From: Streptomyces rugosispiralis
GTDB lineage: Bacteria > Actinomycetota > Actinomycetes > Streptomycetales > Streptomycetaceae
Length of the DNA stretch: 64,000 bases
Reading direction: 5' to 3'
Assembly (NCBI RefSeq): GCF_024505145.1
Contig: NZ_JANIAA010000047.1
Coordinates: 1-64,000, forward strand
Shown here: positions 7,155 through 14,465 of the stretch, piece after piece
Position numbering within the stretch: the first letter of the stretch is position 1
How the letters are laid out: the number at the start of each line of letters is the position of its first letter
Notes under the pieces: model-generated
Database searches by the model: none
What the model was told of the DNA's origin: nothing
What the model saw: the letters and a program-made list of their open reading frames with translations, nothing else
Made by a program: the position numbers and the translations under genes

Positions 7155-9674
7155 TCACCCGTGAGTCGGATGAACACCGGGGAGCAGGCGGCTCCCCGGG
7201 GTCTGTGCGGCTTTCAGCGCGATGATCGCGCCGGCGGAGCCGGTCGCCAGGTCCGTCGAAAGACGGACCAGTTGATCTCCGTGCAGCACCTGGGCGCCGT
7301 CGAACGGCGCGAGGTGCAGAGCCAGGGCTCTGAGGTGGGCCTCCAGCTCTCCTCGCCAGTCAGGTAGCCGCACAAGGGCATGGGAGAGCACGTATGCGAG
7401 TCCGGACCGCCCATTGAACAACCCTCCCTGTACGACGACTTGGACCGCTCCCGCCCGCAGAGCGCCGACGACGAGAGCGTCGGAGCCGATGCTCGCGGCC
7501 TGGGCGGCGGGTAGCGCCATGGCCGCCAGGGCGACACCTCCGGAGCCCTCGGCGAGGTATGGCAGCAGCCGATTCGAGCTGTGCATCTGCAGCATGCCGT
7601 CCAGCTCTCTGGCGTGGCGCAGGTCATGGCGCACCGCCTGCTCGGCGGCCTCGGCCCACGCCACATCACCTGTGGACATGGCACAGCGGGCGAAGAGCAC
7701 CGAGGGGCCCGACCAACCGTGCATCAGGCCGGGACGGTCCAGCACTCCTTGCTCCCCCATGCGCTCCCGGACCCGCGCCGCCAGGCCGGTACCTTCGTCC
7801 TTCAGCCCGACGTCCAATAAGAGATGGGCGATGCCGGTGAGCCCGCCGAACAAGCTGGGCGAAGTCGGGAGCGGCGCGGTAAGCAGTCGGTCGACCAGGT
7901 CGGCCGCCGCCGGATGACCGAGCTTGTGCAGCATCCATGCAGTGCCGGCGAGTCCGTCGTAGAGACCTTTCGGCCCGTCCACGGGGGCCCGTCGCGCGGC
8001 GGATACGAGCCAGTCCACGTGTTCGTCCGAAGGGGCGGTACCGGCTGCCCGCTGTGCGAGCAATACGCCGGGGGTGCCGTACGCAAGACCGAGCGACGTC
8101 CCGGGCCGATGTCCCGAGACGTCACCTGGGAACAGGCGGTCCGTACGGTGCGGGGCGGCCGCGCGGTCGATGCCGTGCAGCAGGGCGCTCACGGACGGTG
8201 CGGGAAGGATGGCCAACGCGGTGCCGTCGGCGCCCGGAAGAAAGGGCCGCAGGGCGGGAGAAAGCGCGAGCCGCCCGAGCATCCTCCGGACGAACCCCGG
8301 TGGCAGTGACGGGAACGCCGCGGTGGCCTGCTCTATGAGGGACGACACCGCGGCCGGGTTGCGATGCGTCAGCACGGTGAGCGGGACCAGCGCCGCGAGT
8401 TGGCAGCATCCCAAGGCGTACAGATCCGCGTCCCGCGGATCCGCGATCGTCGGATCGGTGAATCCGGGCGCCCCCAGCGCAGCCGTACGCACGGAATCCA
8501 GTGGCATGGCGAGTTCGAAGTCGATGAGCGTGACGGTGCCATCGGGACGGACCAGGATATTGCGGTGGTGCAGGTCTCCGAACGCCACTCCGGTCTCGTG
8601 TATCGCCGCTACGCACTCCTCGACCCGCTCCATCCTCCGGACCGCGAGAGCGGCGAACTCGGCACGGGCTTCCGCCGTGGGCCTGTGCCGGGTCAGGGGG
8701 TACTCGCGGCCCAGCCAGGCGTTGATGGTCTCGCCCTCGACGTACTCCATCGCCAGGTAGTGGTGCTCCCAGGCAGAGAAGGCACGGTACATCCGTGGCA
8801 CGAAGGGCAGGTGGGCGAGGTGCTTGAGCATTGACTCCTCGTTACGCAGACGCTCCACCGCATCGCGGCCCTGCGCGTCGAGTCCCGCGTGGGGTCGGGC
8901 TTCCTTGAGGACCACATTCCGCCCCCGCGCGTCCTCGGCCAGGTAGATGCCTCCTGCGTTGGAGAAGTGCAGCGCCTTGCGGACCCGGTAACCATCCAGC
9001 GTTCCCTCACCGTGTCCCCCGCCGCCCGACGACAGCCGCTGCTTGAGAAAATCCGGTACGTCCGCCCATTCGGGCGTGGTGAAGAACGGTCGGCGATGGT
9101 CCGGTTCCAAGCGCCCCTCAGGCCCCCGCAGCGCAGGAACACGGGTACCATCCGGCAGTTCGCACCACAAGAGGGTGAAGGCTCCGTACCGCACAGAGAC
9201 CGGGCCCTGGTTCCAGCGGTGGTCGGACAGCACGTAGGGACCGGGGCGGCCGTGTAACTCGCCATCGAGCTCCGCGAGTGCGAGGCGCAGTTCGTCCGCG
9301 GTCCGTGGATACACGGTGACCGTCTTACCGCTCGTCGCACGGTTGGCGTACTTGGTATTCATCGCGGAGACGATGTGCCGGCTCCGTAGGAACTTCCACG
9401 GCAGCGCAAGCCGCCGGCATATCTTCCAGGAGGCTTCGATCGTCTCCTCGGCAGTGGCCGGGGTCGCGCTGACATGGATCTTCCAACCCTGCTCGGGCAG
9501 TACCGTCGTATCGTCCGGGGAAAGGAACTCCCATACCCCCTGGTGATCCCGGCTCCAGCCGTCCGGAATTTCCCTGGTAGCCAGCGAGAACCGCGATGAC
9601 AGGTCGTCGCAACGGTCCAGCGGTTCGTACCACGTGGAATCGGCGATGGTAAACGCCTCATACCTGGGGTCCAT
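7155..9674 (-). CDS. Class III lanthipeptide synthetase LanKC (lyase-kinase-cyclase)
   Basis: An 839-residue RamC/LabKC-type enzyme that phosphorylates precursor Ser/Thr, eliminates phosphate and cyclises with Cys. Residues about 1-215 form the lyase-like region (PWKFLRSRHIVSAMNTKYA; GRPGPYVLSDHRW). The kinase domain spans about 225-500, with Lys257 (VVLKEA), catalytic loop GDLHHRN (Asp367, Asn372) and metal Asp385 (IDFE). The LanC-like cyclase spans about 520-835. The cyclase retains HGWSG but shows no Cys-Tyr-Gly or Cys-His-Gly zinc ligands (SSNRLL and GLFNGRSG instead), which separates class III from class IV. The start at 9674 has GGGAGGGCGC upstream; the longer open frame has no domain. 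It is the first gene of the operon. Confidence 0.95.
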   Translation of the reverse strand: MDPRYEAFTIADSTWYEPLDRCDDLSSRFSLATREIPDGWSRDHQGVWEFLSPDDTTVLPEQGWKIHVSATPATAEETIEASWKICRRLALPWKFLRSRHIVSAMNTKYANRATSGKTVTVYPRTADELRLALAELDGELHGRPGPYVLSDHRWNQGPVSVRYGAFTLLWCELPDGTRVPALRGPEGRLEPDHRRPFFTTPEWADVPDFLKQRLSSGGGGHGEGTLDGYRVRKALHFSNAGGIYLAEDARGRNVVLKEARPHAGLDAQGRDAVERLRNEESMLKHLAHLPFVPRMYRAFSAWEHHYLAMEYVEGETINAWLGREYPLTRHRPTAEARAEFAALAVRRMERVEECVAAIHETGVAFGDLHHRNILVRPDGTVTLIDFELAMPLDSVRTAALGAPGFTDPTIADPRDADLYALGCCQLAALVPLTVLTHRNPAAVSSLIEQATAAFPSLPPGFVRRMLGRLALSPALRPFLPGADGTALAILPAPSVSALLHGIDRAAAPHRTDRLFPGDVSGHRPGTSLGLAYGTPGVLLAQRAAGTAPSDEHVDWLVSAARRAPVDGPKGLYDGLAGTAWMLHKLGHPAAADLVDRLLTAPLPTSPSLFGGLTGIAHLLLDVGLKDEGTGLAARVRERMGEQGVLDRPGLMHGWSGPSVLFARCAMSTGDVAWAEAAEQAVRHDLRHARELDGMLQMHSSNRLLPYLAEGSGGVALAAMALPAAQAASIGSDALVVGALRAGAVQVVVQGGLFNGRSGLAYVLSHALVRLPDWRGELEAHLRALALHLAPFDGAQVLHGDQLVRLSTDLATGSAGAIIALKAAQTPGSRLLPGVHPTHG

Positions 9675-9755
9675 GCGCCCTCCCGTTGTTCGACTTTGGC
9701 ATCCCTCCTGGGCGCTCGGCCGACGAGGAATCCGAACCATCGATAAGCAGGTAGT

Positions 9756-9773
9756 CGAGAAATCGCTTTCTCG
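9756..9773. promoter_or_regulatory. Inverted repeat upstream of LanKC
   Basis: CGAGAAA-TCGC-TTTCTCG lies 82 bp upstream of the synthetase start. It is a perfect 7-bp dyad, A/T-richer than its surroundings, and a plausible regulator site or short 5' hairpin. Function is inferred from position only. Confidence 0.4.
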
Positions 9774-9908
9774 TGACAAGTTCTGATCTTTCATGCAGCT
9801 CCGTCGATTGGCAACTGCGGAAAGCTGGAACTTAATCGGATCGCTGCTCTCCGGTTGCCGTTCCGGACGGTCGTCTCCAGGACGGTTCCTGGTAAAGAGG
9901 GTAGTGCC

Positions 9909-9952
9909 GCACACCTTCGGCACCAGGGCGGTCCGGAGTGCCGAAGGTGTGC
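9909..9952. promoter_or_regulatory. 15-bp perfect inverted repeat between LanKC and response regulator
   Basis: GCACACCTTCGGCAC (9909-9923) and GTGCCGAAGGTGTGC (9938-9952) are exact complements around 14 bp. In the divergent promoter region this can be an operator or an attenuator-like hairpin. Confidence 0.55.
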
Positions 9953-9987
9953 CCTGCCGGGGCCCGCCGTGCGCCCCGACATGAACT

Positions 9988-10023
9988 GGCCGAAATAGCC
10001 TGGCTGCTGGCTGAAATGGCCTG
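9988..10023 (+). promoter_or_regulatory. Tandem direct repeats, 21-bp period, upstream of the response regulator
   Basis: GGCCGAAATAGCCTG (9988-10002) and GGCTGAAATGGCCTG (10009-10023) match at 13 of 15 positions and start 21 bp apart, two helical turns. They lie 39 bp before the regulator ATG, a typical arrangement for cooperative binding of a LuxR-type response regulator, possibly autoregulation. Confidence 0.5.
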
Positions 10024-10061
10024 CCTCTCCGGACTCGCGCGAGCGTGGCACCATAAAACGC

Positions 10062-10736
10062 ATGGCGACACGGATCATACTGGCGGACGACCAGGCAAGC
10101 ATAAGAATGGGATTCCGGCGGATTCTGGACGCCCAACCCGACTTGCAGGTCGTCGGAGAGGCCGACAACGGAGTTGCGGCACTGCAGGCGGCCCGCTCCA
10201 TGACTCCTGATGTGCTGCTGGCGGACATTCGCATGCCGGAGATGGACGGTCTCCAACTGACGTGCGAGATTACCCGCAGCCTCCCCTCCGTGCGGGTGGT
10301 GGTGGTCACCACATTCGACCTGGACGAGTATGTGTACACCGCCCTGCGCGAAGGGGCCTGTGGCTTCCTTCTCAAGCGGTCCCGGTCCGCCGTCCTCGTC
10401 GAAGCCGTACGGGCCGCGGCGGCCGGGGATGCGATGATCAGCCCTGAGATCACCATGCGGCTGCTGAGCCGTTTCCGGCAGGAGCGCCGAACAGTGCCCC
10501 GCCCCGGCGAACCGCTGACGCCGCGGGAACAGGAGGTGGCCAGGCTCGTGGCGGAAGGACTGACCAACTCTGACATCGGGGCCGAACTCTTCATCTCAGC
10601 AGGAACGGTCAAGACCCATCTCGCTCGGCTGCAGAAGAAGCTGAATGTGCGCAACCGGGTAGGGATCGCCGCATGGGTCTGGGGGTCCGGACTGGTGGAC
10701 GAGGTGCACCAGTCCGCATCAGGGGAGTCGGACTGA
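10062..10736 (+). CDS. NarL/LuxR-family response regulator (RamR-like)
   Basis: A 224-residue two-component regulator transcribed divergently from LanKC. The receiver domain has the acidic pair Asp9-Asp10, phospho-acceptor Asp55 (LLADIRMPEMDG), a switch Thr in VVVVTTFD and Lys in FLLKRS. The C-terminal LuxR helix-turn-helix reads LTPREQEVARLVAEGLTNSDI to ISAGTVKTHLARLQKKL. In SapB-type clusters the divergent regulator RamR activates the operon; the same role is inferred here. The partner kinase is probably the one at 12353-13702. Start ATG 10062 has no strong Shine-Dalgarno. Confidence 0.9.
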   Translation: MATRIILADDQASIRMGFRRILDAQPDLQVVGEADNGVAALQAARSMTPDVLLADIRMPEMDGLQLTCEITRSLPSVRVVVVTTFDLDEYVYTALREGACGFLLKRSRSAVLVEAVRAAAAGDAMISPEITMRLLSRFRQERRTVPRPGEPLTPREQEVARLVAEGLTNSDIGAELFISAGTVKTHLARLQKKLNVRNRVGIAAWVWGSGLVDEVHQSASGESD

Positions 10737-10835
10737 TCTGCCGAACGGCCGATACCGTGGAGCTCCGCGCTGCGACACCATGAGTGGCATGCCGAGTACA
10801 TCAGCGGCTTATGCCGGTGCGACAGCCTGGCCCTC

Positions 10836-11822
10836 TCACACGGATGTCGGCTGGCGGGTGGTGAAGCGCACCGTCGGCAGCGGCGGGTGTGCCACCACGC
10901 TGCCGCCCCGTAGCAGCTGCCGCCCCAGGGGGGTGAGCGTGTGGACGGCCTGGCCGCGCTTGCGCTCGGTGAGGATCAGGCCGGCCGCACGCAGGATGGC
11001 GGTGTGTTGGCTGACTGCCGCGGTGGTCACGCCGAGCCGTTCGGCCAGTTCGATGTTGCTGCAGCCTTCCCGCAGTTCCCGCAGGGCGGCAGCTCGCGTC
11101 CGGCCCACCAGTGCGGCCAGGCGGTCGGGCTCCGCACGGCGGCAGTCCTTGCGCGTGAGGTCGGCGGCCGTGAGCAGACCAGGAAGGTCCTCCGGACGCG
11201 GACGGACCGGAAACACCAGGAATGGAGCGTTCTGCGGGTCCCGTGGGTCGACCCCCACCACATGCCCAGCACGCTGCAGGAACAGAGAAGGAGCCAGAAC
11301 GATGCCACACCCGCCCGGCCGGAGTTCCCCCGCGCCCACACCCGAGATCTCCAGCGCGGGCGCATTCCATCTGATGCCGGGGCCAAGTCCGTTGAGCAGC
11401 GCGCCGACACCGTCGCGCCACATCACGTCCCGCATCAATTCGCGCGCAGCGTCCAGATGGGCGCGGATCCGTTCCCAGTACGGTGCCACGGCGATTGCGG
11501 AGAAGTCTTCTGCGGCAAGCAGGTGCCGCACCTCTGGTGCGACCGTAGCGTCGCGGAGCGTCACGTCCGAACGCCCCGTGTTGATACAGTGATCCAATAA
11601 CTCGGCATAATCCCCTGCGACGCGAGGCAGCCGCGCTATGCGGTCCGCTCTTGGGCCGAGCTGTATCAATTGCCCGCGCACGCGCCGACGCCAGTCCTGG
11701 AATCCGATGTCATTCTTTGCATTCAGTGCTTCGAAAGCGAAGATCGTCTCGATGATGGGGAGTGGCCTCTCGGCAATCCGGATTCGAGTCAGATCGTCGA
11801 CGGACAGGATGATTCGATACAT
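10836..11822 (-). CDS. ArsR-like winged-helix transcriptional regulator
   Basis: A 328-residue protein. The first about 240 residues have no motif I recognise, apart from a segment FLVFPVRPRPEDLPGLL typical of large actinobacterial ArsR-type regulators. The C-terminal 80 residues form a winged helix: ALVGRTRAAALRELREGCSNIELAERLGVTTAAVSQHTAIL then GLILTERKRGQAVHTLTPLG. Start ATG 11822 follows AAAGGAG. It converges on the response regulator gene. A role in controlling the lanthipeptide operon is possible but not shown; the large N-terminal domain may bind an effector. Confidence 0.8.
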   Translation of the reverse strand: MYRIILSVDDLTRIRIAERPLPIIETIFAFEALNAKNDIGFQDWRRRVRGQLIQLGPRADRIARLPRVAGDYAELLDHCINTGRSDVTLRDATVAPEVRHLLAAEDFSAIAVAPYWERIRAHLDAARELMRDVMWRDGVGALLNGLGPGIRWNAPALEISGVGAGELRPGGCGIVLAPSLFLQRAGHVVGVDPRDPQNAPFLVFPVRPRPEDLPGLLTAADLTRKDCRRAEPDRLAALVGRTRAAALRELREGCSNIELAERLGVTTAAVSQHTAILRAAGLILTERKRGQAVHTLTPLGRQLLRGGSVVAHPPLPTVRFTTRQPTSV

Positions 11823-12352
11823 GGAGACGCAACTCCTTTATGAGGTGAGTAGCTGCCGACGGAAAGGTAGGCAACTGGCATACAGGTCCGTAATTGGTTC
11901 CAACAAGCGCTGTGCGTCCGCTATCCGTACGTCATTTGCCCGTCTTCCCGATACTGACGCCTCCCTCATCGGGGGAGGTGACAATGATCCGACTGGCCGT
12001 TGCAGAGCTCGCGAAGCTGATGCGCTCGGCGGCGCCGTCGCGCCCGTGGCCGTTCACACGGTAATCACTGTGGAGTCCCGGCACTCTCATACTGATATCC
12101 GCGGCCTGCGAGGCGACTGGTAAGCGTACGGGCACCAGCCGCACGGTGCCGCATCGGCCCACAGCAACGGAGAGCCGCGGGCTGGTGCGGTCGAAACGCC
12201 GCCCGTCATCTCGGGAAGCGGCGTTCAGGGCGTCCATCGCCCTGGTGTTCACCACGGCTGGCGCGATGTCCATCACCGCCACTGCGCCGACGATTCGCCC
12301 CCGTACATTCAGACATGCGCGTCAGGCTTTCAGAGGAACGCCGACACCGGTA
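11823..12352. other. Intergenic stretch, one tiny ORF, otherwise no convincing gene
   Basis: The 530 bp between the ArsR-like regulator and the kinase contain open frames on both strands without recognisable domains. The only well-marked feature is the 26-codon frame at 11984-12064. Confidence 0.5.
11984..12064 (+). CDS. Possible 26-aa peptide or 5' remnant with strong ribosome site
   Basis: ATG 11984 is preceded by GGGGGAGGTGACA, as good a ribosome site as those of the lanthipeptide precursors. The product begins MIRLAVAELAKLMR, runs to PWPFTR and stops at TAA 12062. MxRLxxAELxKL is also how many ABC-2 permeases begin, so it may be the stub of a lost exporter gene. It has no Cys, so it is not a third lanthipeptide core. 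Function unknown. Confidence 0.3.
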   Translation: MIRLAVAELAKLMRSAAPSRPWPFTR

Positions 12353-13702
12353 TCAGCCGTTTGGCAGATTGCGCCGTTCCTGTGTGCCGCACGAGCCGGC
12401 AAGAGGGAACGTGGCCATGACACGCCAGCCGCCACCCTCGTGCGGCCCCGCCGTCAACGTGCCGCCCAGGTTGGAGACCCGCTCGGACAGGCCGCTGATG
12501 CCTGTGCCACCGGCCCCTGGTGCGCGCTCCGCCAGGGCGGGGGCGCTCATGGGCTGCGGTGCGTCGTCCGTGACCTGTAAGCGCAGTGCGGGAGTGTCGT
12601 CGACTTCTTCGCGGCGCAGCAGGATCTCCACCCGCGATGCGGTGACGGCGTGGCGGCGCACATTGGTGAGCGCCTCTACGATCACCCGGTATCCCACCAC
12701 GCTCACGTCCGCCGGAACACTCTCCACGAGCGCATCGGCCAGGACAAGAACGGCTTCCGGTGGGCCCGTCCGGTTGAACCGGGTGACGAGCGGGGCGAGT
12801 TCGCTCAGGTCTCGACGCTGGCCTCGATGTCCGTGCGGCCCGGCGCCGCCTTCCGCGTTGTCCCGAGTTTCGGAAGCGAGTGCCCGTCGACTGGGCGGCT
12901 CCAGGATCCGCTCCTGCTCTTCGGGCGACGGTGCGTCCCCCAGAAGCTGGAGCGTGTGGTCCATCGCCTGCAACGCCTGCGTGCCCGCGGAACCTATCTC
13001 CGGGAGCAGCGCCAGCGCCTGCTGAGGATCTTCCTTCGCCAGAACTTGGGCGGCCTCGACGAGCACGACGACCGCCGTGACGTCATGGGCCGCGTAGTCA
13101 TGCAAGTCTCTGGCCAGCCTGAGACGTTCGGCGCGCCGCTCCGCTGCGGCAGTCGCGCGGCTTCTCGCGTCAAGTTCCCGCAGATACGCTCCAACGCCCA
13201 AGGCGATCAACGCCAGGATTGCCCAGATCAAGCAGAGCTGGAGGGTTTCACCCCTGCTCGACGGAGGGACGACGTTCAGGGTGATACGCAGCGGCGAGAG
13301 CACAAGCGCCGTTGTCAACAACACCGCGAGACTCTTCGCTGTCCAGGCATGCGCCCGGCGTGCGCCGACGACCAGCAGAAGCATCAGCGCCACCGTCTCC
13401 GCGGTCCACCAGTTCGCAGCCGCAGAATGGGCCGGCCCCTGGTAGAAAAAGGTGACCGCCAAGGACACCGTGGCGGCCAACACCAGGGCCACCGGTACGG
13501 CTTTCGTCGAGCGCGGACTCCACATCGTCAAAGTCAAGGCAGCGATCACCGATACCGCGCCGGAACCACTGATGAGGGGCCCGACCGACTCGGTCGTCAT
13601 CCCGGTGATCACCAAGGCCGCACCCACCAGAAAGGAATACAGCAAGCGGCGTAGTCCGATCTGGACTCGCTCCCCCAGGTACTTCCGCCTCGTCACAGGC
13701 AC
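12353..13702 (-). CDS. NarL-type sensor histidine kinase
   Basis: A 449-residue membrane kinase. About five hydrophobic segments span residues 18-170, followed by the HisKA_3 dimerisation helix with phospho-acceptor His201 (RLARDLHDYAAHDVTAVV). A HATPase domain follows with N-box EALTNVRRHA and G-box GTGISGLSERV. The start is GTG 13702 (reads VPVTRRKYLG) with no clear Shine-Dalgarno; a second GTG lies two codons inside. It belongs to the class that pairs with LuxR-type regulators. The only such regulator in the window is at 10062-10736, so the two are inferred to be partners although separated by 1.6 kb and the ArsR-like gene. Confidence 0.85.
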   Translation of the reverse strand: MPVTRRKYLGERVQIGLRRLLYSFLVGAALVITGMTTESVGPLISGSGAVSVIAALTLTMWSPRSTKAVPVALVLAATVSLAVTFFYQGPAHSAAANWWTAETVALMLLLVVGARRAHAWTAKSLAVLLTTALVLSPLRITLNVVPPSSRGETLQLCLIWAILALIALGVGAYLRELDARSRATAAAERRAERLRLARDLHDYAAHDVTAVVVLVEAAQVLAKEDPQQALALLPEIGSAGTQALQAMDHTLQLLGDAPSPEEQERILEPPSRRALASETRDNAEGGAGPHGHRGQRRDLSELAPLVTRFNRTGPPEAVLVLADALVESVPADVSVVGYRVIVEALTNVRRHAVTASRVEILLRREEVDDTPALRLQVTDDAPQPMSAPALAERAPGAGGTGISGLSERVSNLGGTLTAGPHEGGGWRVMATFPLAGSCGTQERRNLPNG

Positions 13703-13979
13703 AGACGCTACTGCCCGCAGGCTGTCGCGTCACAGGAATGTCACTGCGTGTCGGGCCGTGCGCCGCGCTGCGGCCACTGCGCGCACGAGAAAGTCTCAGC
13801 TCAGCAAGATCTCCTCGCCGCGACGGCAATCCAGCCCGAGATCCTCACAGAGGGCCAGATCAAGCACATGGTCTCCGAACTCGGGTCGATGACCGACCGG
13901 CTCCTCGCCACTGCCTCCGAGCACAAACGCCCCCTGTACGAGAGTTTCGGTCTCGCCCTGACCCTCGACATACAAAAGC

Positions 13980-14005
13980 GGGTTGTGATCGTAGAATCAC
14001 AACCC
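13980..14005. repeat. 10-bp perfect inverted repeat in the recombinase tail
   Basis: GGGTTGTGAT (13980-13989) and ATCACAACCC (13996-14005) are exact complements with a 6-nt loop, 19 bp before the tRNA-like repeat. It could be a terminator-like hairpin or part of an attachment site. Confidence 0.45.
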
Positions 14006-14023
14006 ACTCATGCATGTACATAT

Positions 14024-14038
14024 GGTAAGTGTCCGAGG
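14024..14038. repeat. Left copy of 15-bp direct repeat matching the tRNA-Leu 3' end (putative att remnant)
   Basis: GGTAAGTGTCCGAGG occurs here and at 33628-33642. In the right copy its last 9 bp are the 3' terminal bases of tRNA-Leu. Both copies directly follow a serine-recombinase tail but lie in different reading frames, so protein conservation does not explain the identity. Confidence 0.6.
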
Positions 14039-14095
14039 ACCGACACGCACCATACGTACACGCCGGTGTTGCGGGGAGAGCTGCTTCTGTCGTAG

Positions 14096-14465
14096 CCACG
14101 GGGCCGAGTACGCGGCGGGATTCACGCTGAAGGTGCGTGGAACATGAGCCCGGCGACCATCGGCAGGAAGGCACGCCCGGTCTTGGGGGCCAGCGGAGCC
14201 CCAGACCGACCCCGCCGGAAAACCACCTGAATCACTGGTATTGCCCCTAGGGAGCCGAAGCCGCCCTCGCCCACCCGGCGTCGCGACTGTTGACGTACCC
14301 AGGCCGTAGCCGGTAACTGTTTACGAGTCGGCTTCAAACCGGTTTAGAAATCGGTACGCACCAAGCCGAAGCCGTGGCCGAATCAGCACCCGGAAGACCT
14401 CGTCAACCGACGCACGCCCCCCACGGCAGCGTTGTCAGGATCTGGGCGCGCCCAAAGGAGTCCGC
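14096..14465. other. Intergenic region upstream of the polysaccharide lyase
   Basis: No gene seen in 370 bp. It contains the palindromic operator at 14336-14345; the lyase ribosome site AAAGGAG lies just before the ATG. Confidence 0.5.
14336..14345. promoter_or_regulatory. LacI-type operator AAACCGGTTT, copy 1
   Basis: A perfect 10-bp palindrome in the context TCAAACCGGTTTA, 121 bp upstream of the lyase start. The same TCAAACCGGTTTA sequence recurs at 21279-21291 between the solute-binding protein and LacI genes, so both units are probably controlled by the LacI protein at 21398. Confidence 0.7.

Larger units (their letters stand above)
13748..14095 (+). pseudogene. C-terminal remnant of a serine recombinase (left island junction)
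   Basis: A 115-codon frame in which residues about 20-90 read LTEGQIKHMVSELGSMTDRLL then PLYESFGLALTLDIQKRVVIVES. This is the C-terminal pattern of large actinobacterial serine recombinases (compare GLRLTYDSGKHKVLAEMR in the other copy at 33270). The catalytic resolvase and zinc-ribbon domains are absent. The frame continues GKCPR exactly across the 15-bp tRNA-Leu-like repeat. An intact recombinase inserted at the tRNA would there read GKCPRGDLNPH, the peptide encoded by the tRNA antisense; here the sequence diverges after CCGAGG. Confidence 0.7.

Noticed and set aside
11932..12282. A 116-codon minus-strand frame before the kinase gene
   Set aside because: No ribosome site, no domain, and it overlaps the better-marked tiny plus-strand ORF; coding potential cannot be supported.
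14026..14060. A second tRNA-Leu gene at the left repeat
   Set aside because: Only the last nine tRNA bases are present; sequence diverges immediately after CCGAGG, so no tRNA can fold.
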